In this document: one piece after another, positions 25,881 to 34,527 of the stretch
Position numbering within the stretch: position 1 is the stretch's first letter
How the letters are laid out: every line of letters begins with the position of its first letter
Assembly (NCBI GenBank): GCA_963778845.1
Contig: CAVZVW010000005.1
Coordinates: 186,001 to 250,000, forward strand
Direction: 5' to 3'
Length of the DNA stretch: 64,000 nucleotides
Origin: CAVZVW01 sp963778845
GTDB lineage: Bacteria; Actinomycetota; Actinomycetes; Actinomycetales; Kineosporiaceae
The notes under the pieces: model-generated
Database searches by the model: none
The model's input: only the letters and a program-made list of their open reading frames with translations
Told to the model about the DNA's origin: nothing
Made by a program: the position numbers and the translations under genes

Positions 25881-28451
25881 CTACGCGACCGGGACGAGCA
25901 GCAGGAGCATCAGGTACGCGACGGGTGCGGTCGGCAGCAACGAGTCCAGGCGGTCCATCATGCCTCCGTGGCCGGGCAGCAGTGTGCCCATGTCCTTGAT
26001 GCCGATGTCACGCTTGAGCAGGGACTCCGAGAGGTCACCCAGCGTGGCCGTCACGACCGTCACCGCTCCGAGCGCGGCCCCGGCCCACCACGGCCCGTGC
26101 AGGAGCACCGTCACGGTCAGCGCCCCCACGAGCATGCAGGCCACCGCGGAGCCTGCCAGCCCCTCCCAGGACTTCTTGGGGCTGATCCGGGGCGCCATCG
26201 GGTGCCGGCCCATCGTGACCCCGGCGGCATACCCGCCGATGTCGCTGGCGACGGTCACGGCGATGAAGGTCAGCACCCGACCCGCGCCGTCGTCGCCGAC
26301 GAGCAGAAGCACCGCGAACCCGCCGAGGAACGGCACGTACGCCGCGGTGAAGACACTGGCGCACACGTCGCGGACCGCGTCGTCCACCCCATCGATGATC
26401 CGCCACAACAGCACGCCGAGCGCGGTCAGGGTGAACGAGACCAGCAGCCCCTCCTCGCCGGCGACGAAGGCCGCGGTGAGCATCCCCGCCGAACCGACGG
26501 CCAGCGGGGTCACGGGCACGGACAGCCCCTTGCGCGCCATCGCGAGGGACAGCTCCCACACGCCGACGATCAGCGCCGCCAGCTCCAGGACCACGAACAG
26601 CTGCTTGATCGTGAAGAGCGTGACGACGGCGGCCGCGGCCAGCAGGACTCCAACACCGACCGCCGCGGGCAGGTTGCGACCGGCCCGGCTAGGGGCTGGG
26701 GCGCCGTCCACCACGGTGCGACTGCGCCGCCGTGGGCGTGCGCCGGCCACGGCCGCGGGTGAACCGCCGACAGCCGGGGCCACGGGCACGGCCGGCCGGC
26801 GACCCTCGGGAGCCGCCGACGTCGCTCGCCCGGGGTGGGTGTGACGTCGCTGCCTGCGGGTGCCGCCCTCCGGGGTGGCCGGCGCGGCGTCGTCCCGCGG
26901 CGTCGCTCCTGCGTCCGCCTGTACGCGCGCCGGTGACGGGGCCCGTCGTGGCGCCTTGGCCGCTGGCGGTGCCGGCTGTCGCGGTTGTGGCGGCTGCGGC
27001 ACCTGTGGCGGTGCATCGGGCGCGCTGCGAGGGATGCTCCACTGCCCCGTGAGCTCCGGCCGCTGGGTCGCTGCGCCGAACGCCTGCCACCAGCGGCTCG
27101 ACATGCCCGTGTCCGCCTGGTCGACCGGCTGAGCGTGATCGCCGTCAGCGATGCCGTGCAGCGCAGTGGGGAACAGCTCCTGCACAGGCGCCGCCGAGAA
27201 GCCCAGCGGCACGGGCGCTACCTTGCGCGGAGGTTGGTCGGGCCCCGAGCTGCCGGGCGTCGCGGCACCCGACTGCTTCGCCGCTGCCGCGCCGCTGCCA
27301 CGCGGGCTCCTCCGTCCGGGGGCCACGGCGGGGGGCGAGGCGGGCGCAGCTCCTGGTCCGGCGGCCGGAGTCCTCGACCTGCGGGTCGGCGCCGGCGCCG
27401 CACCCACGACCGGCGCACGGGGGGCATCGGCGGGGCCCGAACCGACAGCCGGGCTCCGGGGGCTCGCGGGCCGCGGCGGCGCAGGCGGTGGCGGGACCGC
27501 CGCTGCTCTGGTCGAGGCCGGAGGGCGGCGCGGGGCTGGGGCACGGGGGGCGACCGGCGCGTCCAGGCTGTCAGCGAACGGCTGCTCCGACGTGGGGTCC
27601 ACGAGGGGCGGGCTCGGTGGGGCGGCCACGAAGGGCGGCGGTTCCGCCGCGAACGGCGGCGGGGCGGGCACGAACGGCGGCGGGGCGACGTCCCAGACCG
27701 CGGGCTCGAGACGATGCGCAGCCGCCTCGTCGGCCTTCGCGGTCGGCCAGGTGTGGTCCGTGGGGTCGGCGATGTCGACGGCCCCGGTCGGGTCCCAGGC
27801 GGGCGGGACCGTCCAGGCCTGCGTCGGCTGGTCCTCACCGAGGTGGGACGGCGTGGCCGGCACCGGAGCGGGCCACTGCGGGTGCGAGCTCGCCGTGTCT
27901 GGGGCCGGCGGCCGGGCCGACCACGCGTCGTCGGGTGCCGGCGGGGTCGGCTCGGGGACGACGGGCTCCCACAAGGCGGCGGCGTCCGCGCTGCCCGCTC
28001 CGGCCCACCAGGGTCGGCCTCCCCCCGCTGGGGCGGGGTCGGCCGGGGGCGGTGGCTCCGGCGCATCTGCCTGCCTCGCCCGGGCACTGCGGCGGCTCAC
28101 CGGTGTCACCTCGGGCGCGAGGGCCGGGTAGCTCGTGCTCGTCGTCACCGGGTCATCGACCACAGGGTCCGTCGACACCCAGCCCGTCGTCACAGGGTCT
28201 GTCGGCACCCATCCCGTCTGGCCTATGGGGGGACCGTGCGTGAGCGACGACACTGCGGGTGCGCTCGTCACAGTGGGCTGGTCGTCATCGCCCGGGGGCG
28301 CATGACCTTCGGGCCCGAGGTCGCCGTGCAGGCCGACCAGGTCCGCCCAGGAGTTCTCCCCCGGGTCGATCGCCCGTTGCTCGGCCCGTCGCCGACGCGG
28401 CAGGGGCTCGTTCGGGGGGCGCTCGTTCGGGGGAGGCGCAGGCATGGCCAT
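25881..28451 (-). CDS. cdsA: Phosphatidate cytidylyltransferase with very long proline-rich N-terminal extension
   Basis: 856 residues; typical CdsA has roughly 270-400. The last 265 form the enzyme: several membrane spans starting at NLPAAVGVGVLLAAAAVVTL, SPKKSWEGLAGS, and the family signature from SLLKRDIGIKD to GHGGMMDRLD. It makes CDP-diacylglycerol from phosphatidate and CTP in the membrane. The first 590 or so residues are predicted cytoplasmic and disordered, rich in Pro and Ala (for example APPPFVPAPPPFAAEPPPF), with scattered Trp and Asp/Glu. No frame break is seen across it. ATG 28451 follows the frr stop by four bases with AAGG upstream. The extension may bind partners at the membrane; its role is unknown. 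Confidence 0.9.
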   Translation of the reverse strand: MAMPAPPPNERPPNEPLPRRRRAEQRAIDPGENSWADLVGLHGDLGPEGHAPPGDDDQPTVTSAPAVSSLTHGPPIGQTGWVPTDPVTTGWVSTDPVVDDPVTTSTSYPALAPEVTPVSRRSARARQADAPEPPPPADPAPAGGGRPWWAGAGSADAAALWEPVVPEPTPPAPDDAWSARPPAPDTASSHPQWPAPVPATPSHLGEDQPTQAWTVPPAWDPTGAVDIADPTDHTWPTAKADEAAAHRLEPAVWDVAPPPFVPAPPPFAAEPPPFVAAPPSPPLVDPTSEQPFADSLDAPVAPRAPAPRRPPASTRAAAVPPPPAPPRPASPRSPAVGSGPADAPRAPVVGAAPAPTRRSRTPAAGPGAAPASPPAVAPGRRSPRGSGAAAAKQSGAATPGSSGPDQPPRKVAPVPLGFSAAPVQELFPTALHGIADGDHAQPVDQADTGMSSRWWQAFGAATQRPELTGQWSIPRSAPDAPPQVPQPPQPRQPAPPAAKAPRRAPSPARVQADAGATPRDDAAPATPEGGTRRQRRHTHPGRATSAAPEGRRPAVPVAPAVGGSPAAVAGARPRRRSRTVVDGAPAPSRAGRNLPAAVGVGVLLAAAAVVTLFTIKQLFVVLELAALIVGVWELSLAMARKGLSVPVTPLAVGSAGMLTAAFVAGEEGLLVSFTLTALGVLLWRIIDGVDDAVRDVCASVFTAAYVPFLGGFAVLLLVGDDGAGRVLTFIAVTVASDIGGYAAGVTMGRHPMAPRISPKKSWEGLAGSAVACMLVGALTVTVLLHGPWWAGAALGAVTVVTATLGDLSESLLKRDIGIKDMGTLLPGHGGMMDRLDSLLPTAPVAYLMLLLLVPVA

Positions 28452-28455
28452 GCCT

Positions 28456-29013
28456 TCAGACCTCGAGGAGCTCGGACTCCTTGTGGCGCAGCAGCTCGTC
28501 GATGTTCTCGACATAGCGCTTCGTCACGAGCTCCAGCTCCTTCTCGGCACGCATGACCTCGTCCTCACCGGCGTCCCCGTCGCGGATGATCCGGTCGAGC
28601 TCCTCCTTGGCGCGTCGGCGGATGTTGCGCACGGACACCCGGGCATCCTCCGCCTTGTGCTTGGCGACCTTGATGTACTCCTTGCGACGCTCCTCGGTCA
28701 GCTGCGGGAGCACCACACGGATCACCGACCCGTCGTTCGTCGGGTTGACGCCGAGGTCGGAGTCGCGGATCGACCGCTCGATGGCCGTCATCGTCGAGCG
28801 GTCGTACGGGCTGATGATGACCATGCGAGCCTCGGGCGTGGCGAACGAGGCCAGCTGTTGCAGCGGGGTGGGCGACCCGTAGTAGTCCACATGGAGCTTG
28901 GAGAACATCGCGGGGTTGGCACGACCCGTACGGATCGTGGCGAACTCCTCCTTCGCGACCTCGACCGCCTTGGTCATCTTCTCCTCAGCCTCGAGAAGGG
29001 TCTCGTCGATCAC
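28456..29013 (-). CDS. frr: Ribosome recycling factor
   Basis: Exactly 185 residues, the standard size. VIDETLLEAEEKMTKAVEVA starts the helical bundle, IRTGRANPAMFSKLHVDYYG and RRKEYIKVAKHKAEDARVSV are conserved. With EF-G it splits the ribosome after termination. The GTG start at 29013 has GAGGAG five bases upstream. It lies between pyrH and cdsA in the usual order. Confidence 0.97.
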   Translation of the reverse strand: MIDETLLEAEEKMTKAVEVAKEEFATIRTGRANPAMFSKLHVDYYGSPTPLQQLASFATPEARMVIISPYDRSTMTAIERSIRDSDLGVNPTNDGSVIRVVLPQLTEERRKEYIKVAKHKAEDARVSVRNIRRRAKEELDRIIRDGDAGEDEVMRAEKELELVTKRYVENIDELLRHKESELLEV

Positions 29014-29110
29014 CGTCGCTCCTCTGTGCACTGGCGATTGTGCGCTCCGACGTGCGCTTCCGGCCTGGTCAGCGGTGCGTGCCCGAGGCAAACGGGCCTG
29101 GTCCGGCAGG

Positions 29111-29902
29111 TTACCCCGCCGTTACCAGCGTGCCGATCCTCTCACCTCGGACGGCCCGTGCCACGTTGCCCTCACCCTCCATCCCGAAGACGATCATCGG
29201 GAGCCTGTTGTCCATGCACAGGGAGAAGGCCGTCGCATCCACGACCTTCAGCCGGCGGCGCAAGGCGTCGGAGTACGTCACCTCGTCCAGACGGTGTGCG
29301 CTGGGGTCGTCGCGGGGGTCCGCGCTGTAGACGCCGTCGACAGCGTTCTTGCTCATGAGGACGACGTCGGCCTTGATCTCCAGGGCCCGCTGGGCGGCCG
29401 TGGTGTCGGTGGAGAAGTACGGCGCCCCGAGGCCTGCCCCGAAGATCACCACCCGACCCTTCTCCAGGTGACGGATCGCCCGACGAGGCACATACGGCTC
29501 TGCGACCTGACCCATCGTGATCGCGGTCTGGACGCGCGTGTCGATGCCCTGCTGCTCGAGGAAGTCCTGCAGGGCCAGGCAGTTCATGACGGTGCCGAGC
29601 ATGCCCATGTAGTCGGCGCGCGCCCGGTCCATGCCGCGCTGGGACAGCTCCGCGCCGCGGAAGAAGTTGCCGCCACCCACGACGATGGCCACCTGCACGC
29701 CCTCGCGCACGACCACGGCGATCTGCGCCGCGAGCCGGCTGACGACGTCCGGGTCGACACCGAGCCGCCCGGCTCCGAAGACCTCGCCCGAGAGCTTGAG
29801 GAGCACGCGGCGGTACGGCGGCGGGTTGGGCTCCAGCGGGGGCTCCTCAGCCGTGTCGGTGCGGGCATGGGCGGATGTGCGGATCTCTGCCATGGCACCC
29901 AC
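29111..29902 (-). CDS. pyrH: UMP kinase
   Basis: 263 residues of the amino-acid-kinase fold: RRVLLKLSGEVFGAG (phosphate loop), VAIVVGGGNFFRG, GLGAPYFSTDTTAAQRALEI and SKNAVDGVYSADPR. It phosphorylates UMP to UDP and is usually a GTP-activated hexamer. The N-terminus is about 25 residues longer than the core. GTG at 29902 has GAGGAGAGGGG about 10 bases upstream; ATG at 29893 is the alternative. About 150 bases separate it from tsf. Confidence 0.96.
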   Translation of the reverse strand: MGAMAEIRTSAHARTDTAEEPPLEPNPPPYRRVLLKLSGEVFGAGRLGVDPDVVSRLAAQIAVVVREGVQVAIVVGGGNFFRGAELSQRGMDRARADYMGMLGTVMNCLALQDFLEQQGIDTRVQTAITMGQVAEPYVPRRAIRHLEKGRVVIFGAGLGAPYFSTDTTAAQRALEIKADVVLMSKNAVDGVYSADPRDDPSAHRLDEVTYSDALRRRLKVVDATAFSLCMDNRLPMIVFGMEGEGNVARAVRGERIGTLVTAG

Positions 29903-30056
29903 GATCGGCGTCCCCTCTCCTCGTCGGCGGTCGTCCGACCTGCCCGCATGGCGCAGAACGGGCGTGCCTCGCGGCTCCCGTCGTGCAGTCTGCCCTACGT
30001 CGGGCCACCGCAGCAGGTCGGCTGCGCGCTCGGTGGAGCGCTGCGCCGGTGAGGGC

Positions 30057-30886
30057 TCAGGAGCCGACTCGGAAGCGGGCGAAGCCGGTGACGTTCACCC
30101 CTGCCTCCCGAAGCAGCACGGCCACGGTCTTCTTGTTGTCCTTGGCGTAGTCCTGCTCCACGAGCACGAAGTCCTTGAAGAAGGCGTTCACCCGCCCCTC
30201 GACGATTCTCGCGCAGCGCCTGCTCGGGCTTGCCCTCCGCCCGGGACTTCTCCTCGGCGATGCGCCGCTCGGACTCCACGACGTCCTCGGGCACATCGGC
30301 TCGAGTCAGGTAACGAGGGGCCATCGCAGCCGCATGCATCGCGACGTCGCGGGCCACGTCGCTCACGCCGTCGACCGCGACCAGCACGCCGATCTGCGGG
30401 GGTAGGTCCGGGCTCGTGCGGTGCAGGTAGCTCGCCACGTACGGCGCGCTCAACCGCGCGACGCGACCCACAACGATCTTCTCACCGATCGCCGCGGTGG
30501 CATCGGTGACGACGTCGGCGACGGTCCTGCCGGGGGCCGACCTCACTGGCCATCAGGCCCTCGGCGTCGCCGGCCCGCGACGCGACCGCCTGCTCGAGAA
30601 CCCGCGATGCGACCTCCTGGAACCTCTCGCCCTTCGCGACGAAGTCGGTCTCGCAGTTGAGCTCCAGCAGTACGCCCACCCCACCGTCGACGTGGGCGGT
30701 GACGAGGCCGTTGGACGCCGTGCGCCCCTGCTTCTTCTCGGCACTGGCCTGCCCCTTGACGCGCAGGTACTCCACGGCCCTGTCGACGTCGCCGTCGGAG
30801 TCCTCCAGCGCCCTCTTGCAGTCCATCATCCCGGCGCCGGTGAGGTCACGCAGCCTCTTCACGTCGGCGGCGCTGATGTTCGCCAT
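30057..30886 (-). CDS. tsf: Elongation factor Ts (two frameshifts in this sequence)
   Basis: About 275 residues once corrected, the normal size. The N-terminal part reads MANISAADVKRLRDLTGAGM (the conserved TGAGMMDCK region) and LELNCETDFVAKGERFQ. After one extra base at 30532-30538 it continues APGRTVADVVTDATAAIGEK and SYLHRTSPDLPPQIGVLVAV. After another extra base near 30208-30213 it ends RIVEGRVNAFFKDFVLVEQD and FARFRVGS. EF-Ts recycles EF-Tu and is essential, so both shifts are best read as sequence errors. ATG 30886 has AGGAGA 9 bases upstream, in an rpsB-tsf operon. Confidence 0.93.
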
Positions 30887-30955
30887 GCTTGTCGATCTCC
30901 TGTTCGTGTCTGCGACGAACCGTCCGCGTCGTGGCGGAGGTTTCTGGCGGCCGGG

Positions 30956-32014
30956 TCAGGCCTGGCCGGGCTCCGCATCGGGTGTGTCCTCGGCGACCGG
31001 CGCGACGTCCACCGCCTCGACCTCGACCACCGGTGCCTCCTCGGCGACCGGCGCGACGTCCACCGCCTCGACCTCGACCACCGGTGCCTCCTCGGCGACC
31101 GGCGCGACGTCCACCGCCTCGACCTCGACCACCGGTGCCTCCTCGGCGACCGGCGCGACGTCCACCGCCTCGACCTCGACCACCGGTGCCTCCTCGGCGA
31201 CCGGCGCGACGTCCACCCTCTGTGCCTCGGCGACAGCCTGGCCCTCGAGCAGCTCACGCTCCCACTCGGCCAGCGGCTCGTCGACGCCGACCGTGCCGGG
31301 CTCGGGCTTGGCCTCGCCCGCCCGAGCTCGCGCCAGAAGGCCGTCGGCGACGGCGTCGGCGACCACGCGGGTAAGCAGCGTCACCGACCGGATCGCGTCG
31401 TCGTTGCCAGGGATCTTGTAGTCGACCTCGTCCGGGTCGCAGTTCGTGTCGAGGATCGCGACGATCGGGATGCCCAGCTTGCGAGCCTCGTCGACGGCCA
31501 GGTGCTCCTTCTTGGTGTCCACGATCCAGACCGCACTGGGCACCCGCGACATGTCGCGGATCCCGCCGAGGGTCTTCTCGAGCTTGTCCTTCTCCCGCCG
31601 CAGGACGAGCAGCTCCTTCTTGGTCATGCCGCTCTTCGCCACGTCCTCGAAGTCGATCTCCTCGAGCTCCTTGAGACGCTGGAGGCGCTTGTGGACCGTG
31701 GTGAAGTTCGTGAGCATGCCGCCGAGCCAGCGCTGGTTGACGTAGGGCATGCCGACCCGGGTGGCCTGCTCCGCGACAGGCTCCTGCGCCTGCTTCTTGG
31801 TTCCGACGAAGAGGATCGACCCGCCGTGGGCCACCGTCTCCTTGATGAAGTCGTAGGCACGGTCGATGAAAGTGAGCGACTGCTGCAGGTCGATGATGTA
31901 GATGCCGTTGCGCTCGGTGAAGATGAACCGCTTCATCTTCGGGTTCCACCGGCGGGTCTGGTGGCCGAAGTGGACGCCGCTCTCGAGCAGCTGGCGCATG
32001 GTGACGACAGCCAT
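30956..32014 (-). CDS. rpsB: 30S ribosomal protein S2 with repetitive acidic C-terminal tail
   Basis: 352 residues. The body is standard S2: MAVVTMRQLLESGVHFGHQT, MKRFIFTERNGIYIIDLQQS, NQRWLGGMLTNF and IPIVAILDTNCDPDEVDYKI. After about residue 255 comes a long tail with a 17-residue unit VDVAPVAEEAPVVEVEA repeated four times, then a partial copy. Many actinobacterial S2 proteins have acidic tails, but exact tandem copies are unusual. ATG 32014 has AGGAG 9 bases upstream. It starts the rpsB-tsf unit, preceded by a 500-base leader or promoter region. Confidence 0.97.
   Translation of the reverse strand: MAVVTMRQLLESGVHFGHQTRRWNPKMKRFIFTERNGIYIIDLQQSLTFIDRAYDFIKETVAHGGSILFVGTKKQAQEPVAEQATRVGMPYVNQRWLGGMLTNFTTVHKRLQRLKELEEIDFEDVAKSGMTKKELLVLRREKDKLEKTLGGIRDMSRVPSAVWIVDTKKEHLAVDEARKLGIPIVAILDTNCDPDEVDYKIPGNDDAIRSVTLLTRVVADAVADGLLARARAGEAKPEPGTVGVDEPLAEWERELLEGQAVAEAQRVDVAPVAEEAPVVEVEAVDVAPVAEEAPVVEVEAVDVAPVAEEAPVVEVEAVDVAPVAEEAPVVEVEAVDVAPVAEDTPDAEPGQA
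30987..31217. repeat. 51-bp tandem repeat inside rpsB
   Basis: Copies begin at 30987, 31038, 31089, 31140 and 31191, with the last one partial. They are essentially identical at DNA level, keep the reading frame (17 codons), and encode the Val/Ala/Glu-rich tail of S2. Near-perfect identity implies recent expansion. Confidence 0.9.
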
Positions 32015-32517
32015 GGCTGACACTCCTGTCGACGCCGAGCCGCGTATGCGGCGGGCGCCCGTCGGTTCCTCACCCCGCCCGGTCGGACGGTGTGCCTGGC
32101 GCCGGCGGCGCGAACCCCACCGGCCTCATGGAGGCCGGACCGAGGGGTGCGCCCGTCCATCGGGACGGTCAGCAGGCGCGCGAAGTCGACCGGGACGAGC
32201 CCCGGCCGTTCGCTCATCGTACGGCGCGGGCAGGACGGCGACCAAACCGGTCCGACCGCCTGCACCCACAAGGGCCCACGGACCATCGGCGGTCAGGCAC
32301 TCCGGTTCGGCTGCGCAGGCGGCCACGCCCCCGGGCGGCGTACCACCGGCATGCCTGGAGCGCATGCTCGGCGGGTTGCGACGGGCGTGGACCGAGCGTG
32401 TCCCTCAGTGGTGGTGACCACCCCCGGTCCGGTTCACGCCGACGTCCACCGTCGCACCCGTGGACGTCGGCGACATCGAGGGCAAGCGCTCCCAGAGGGT
32501 GCTCCTAGTGTGTGCTC
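32015..32517. other. 503-bp divergent intergenic region between rpsB and dapC
   Basis: No credible gene is present. It should hold the rpsB promoter and 5' leader on the minus strand and the dapC promoter on the plus strand. Apart from the inverted repeat at 32438-32471 I see no riboswitch or ribosomal-protein leader structure that I can name. Confidence 0.5.
32438..32471. promoter_or_regulatory. 12-bp perfect inverted repeat upstream of dapC
   Basis: GCCGACGTCCAC (32438-32449) is the exact reverse complement of GTGGACGTCGGC (32460-32471), with a 10-base spacer. It ends 46 bases before the dapC ATG. It could be an operator for a dimeric regulator or an RNA hairpin. Confidence 0.45.
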
Positions 32518-33714
32518 ATGGTGGTCCCTGGGCGTTGGCGCGAGATCGCTCGCCAGTCGAACCTGCTGGGTGACGACGGCAGGCTCGCCTCGACGATCTT
32601 CGCCGAGATGAGCGCGCTCGCGATGCGTACCGGTGCGGTCAACCTCGGGCAGGGGTTCCCGGACACCGACGGCCCGTCGGCCGTCCTGGAAGCCGCCATC
32701 TCGGCGATCCGGGGTGGCCGCAACCAGTACCCGCCGGGTCGGGGCGTCCCCGAGCTGCGGGCCGCGATCGCCGAGCACCAGAGCCGCTTCTACGGCGTCA
32801 CGGTCGACCCGCACAGCGAGGTGCTGGTGACTGCCGGAGCCACCGAGGCGGTGGCCGCGACGATCCTGGCGCTCTGCGAACCCGGCGACGAGGTCGTGAC
32901 TTTCGAGCCCTACTACGACTCGTACGCAGCGTGCATCGCGCTCGCCGGTGCCGTCCGCCGGACCGTCCCGCTGCGCTTCCCCGACTACCGGGTGGACGCC
33001 GAGGCGCTTGCCAGGGCGTTCTCCCCGCGTACCCGGCTGGTCCTGGTCAACACCCCGCACAACCCGACGGGCCGCGTGCTCAGCCGTTCCGAGCTCGAGC
33101 TCGTTGCCGGCCTGGCCCGTGAGCACGACGCGCTCGTGGTGACCGATGAGGTGTACGAGCACCTGACCTTCGACGGGGAGCGGCACATCGCCATGGCCAC
33201 CCTGCCGGGCATGGCCGAGCGCACCGTCACGATCTCCTCTGCCGGCAAGACCTTCTCCGTCACCGGCTGGAAGGTCGGATGGGTCGTCGCGTCCGCACCG
33301 GTCGTGGACGCCGTCACGACCGTCAAGCAGTTCCTCACCTATGTGAACGCGGGTCCCCTGCAGCCGGCGGTGGCTGTCGGCCTGCGCCTGCCCGACGAGG
33401 CCTATCTGGACGTCGCCGCGCGCCTTCGGGCCGGCCGGGACCAGCTGGTCGAGGGGCTCGTGTCGGCCGGCTTCGCCGTCAGCGTGCCTCAGGCCACGTA
33501 CTTCGTGGTCGCCGACGCGGCTCCCCTCGGCTTCGACGACGGGCTGGAGCTGTGCCGGGCCCTCCCGGACCTCGCCGGCGTGGTCGCCGTCCCCGTCCGC
33601 GTCTTCCACGACGACGTCGAGCCCGCACGGTCGTTGGTGCGGTTCGCCTTCTGCAAGCGCCCCGAGGTGCTCGCCGAGGCAGTGCGGCGGCTCGCTCGGC
33701 TCCGTCCGGCATAG
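32518..33714 (+). CDS. dapC: Class I/II aminotransferase, probable N-succinyldiaminopimelate aminotransferase
   Basis: This 398-residue PLP enzyme has TIFAEMSALAMRTGAVNLGQ then GFPDTDGP, NQYPPGRGVPELRAAIAEHQ, VNTPHNPTGRVLS, VTDEVYEHLTFDG, and the PLP lysine K244 in SSAGKTFSVTGWKVGW. It is close in pattern to actinobacterial DapC (Rv0858c type), which makes N-succinyl-diaminopimelate for lysine and cell wall. Methionine- and kynurenine-type aminotransferases share these motifs, so the substrate is not certain. No ribosome site precedes ATG 32518, so it may be leaderless; GTG 32512 is possible. It is unusual between rpsB and the M23 gene. Confidence 0.85.
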   Translation: MVVPGRWREIARQSNLLGDDGRLASTIFAEMSALAMRTGAVNLGQGFPDTDGPSAVLEAAISAIRGGRNQYPPGRGVPELRAAIAEHQSRFYGVTVDPHSEVLVTAGATEAVAATILALCEPGDEVVTFEPYYDSYAACIALAGAVRRTVPLRFPDYRVDAEALARAFSPRTRLVLVNTPHNPTGRVLSRSELELVAGLAREHDALVVTDEVYEHLTFDGERHIAMATLPGMAERTVTISSAGKTFSVTGWKVGWVVASAPVVDAVTTVKQFLTYVNAGPLQPAVAVGLRLPDEAYLDVAARLRAGRDQLVEGLVSAGFAVSVPQATYFVVADAAPLGFDDGLELCRALPDLAGVVAVPVRVFHDDVEPARSLVRFAFCKRPEVLAEAVRRLARLRPA

Positions 33715-33733
33715 TCCACACCCGGCGGCCTCA

Positions 33734-33750
33734 CGGGGGGTCCGCCCCCG
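33734..33750 (+). terminator. Terminator-like hairpin after dapC
   Basis: CGGGGG (33734-33739) pairs with CCCCCG (33745-33750) around a 5-base loop, 20 bases after the dapC stop. There is no T-run. Confidence 0.4.
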
Positions 33751-33876
33751 CCAGCCGACCCCCCGGGCAGGCCGTCTCCCCGTCGAGTCCTCCACACCCT
33801 CCCCCGCCGTCCCGCCGTCCACACCCGGCGCCCGCCCCGCCCCGAGGCGCTGCTCGGCCGGTCATGCTCAGCTGCC

Positions 33877-34527
33877 ATGACGATCTCCGCGGTCACCGTG
33901 GCCGTCGTGCTGCTCGTGTCCTCCGGCGCGGCGACCGCGGTGGCGGTCTCGGGCGTCGCGCTCCCGGGGCAGTCGATGGGCCCCGGGCTGCCATCGCGGC
34001 CAACGGTCACAGCGTCCCCCGGCACGGCGACGGCAGGCGCTCCGGCCGCCGCGATCGGACGGCGCTCCAGCACCGGTGGGCTCACAGCCACACGCATCGG
34101 CTGGTCGATGCCCATGAACCCTGCGCACGTCCTGCGAGGCTTCTCGCTCGGGCCCATGCGATGGTCACCAGGCCATCGCGGTGTGGACCTCGAGGCGTCG
34201 CCGGGTCAGCGCGTACGCGCCCCCGTCTCGGGGCGCGTGACGTACTCGGGCATCGTCGCCGGCGTACCCGTCGTGGTGATCGCGGTCGACAGGTCAGTGA
34301 GGACGACGTTGGAGCCGGTTGTCGCCGGACCTCCTGTCGGCACCCGGGTCCGGCGCGGGGACGCCGTCGGACTGCTCGGACCGCAAGCCGGCCACTGCGC
34401 TCCCACCGCCTGCCTGCACTGGGGGGTGCTGGAAGGGCTCGTGTACGTCGACCCGCTCACCCTCGTGCGCGGTGACCGGCCGGTCGTGCTCCTGCCGGTG
34501 CTACCCCGGGTCAGCTCACTTCGCTGA
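33877..34527 (+). CDS. Exported M23-family metallopeptidase
   Basis: 216 residues. The start VTVAVVLLVSSGAATAVAV is a signal peptide, followed by a Pro/Ala/Thr linker. The LytM/M23 fold shows in HRGVDLEASPGQRVRAPVSG, which has the zinc H-x3-D motif, and in ACLHWGVLEGLVYVDPL, which has the second site in its H-W form instead of the usual H-x-H. That change may weaken zinc binding, so it could be a non-catalytic LytM-type factor that binds peptidoglycan. Its last 17 bases overlap the 3' end of the convergent sigma gene. Confidence 0.85.
   Translation: MTISAVTVAVVLLVSSGAATAVAVSGVALPGQSMGPGLPSRPTVTASPGTATAGAPAAAIGRRSSTGGLTATRIGWSMPMNPAHVLRGFSLGPMRWSPGHRGVDLEASPGQRVRAPVSGRVTYSGIVAGVPVVVIAVDRSVRTTLEPVVAGPPVGTRVRRGDAVGLLGPQAGHCAPTACLHWGVLEGLVYVDPLTLVRGDRPVVLLPVLPRVSSLR

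Noticed and set aside
30987..31217. CRISPR-like array
   Set aside because: The repeats are contiguous 51-bp units without spacers, in frame inside rpsB.
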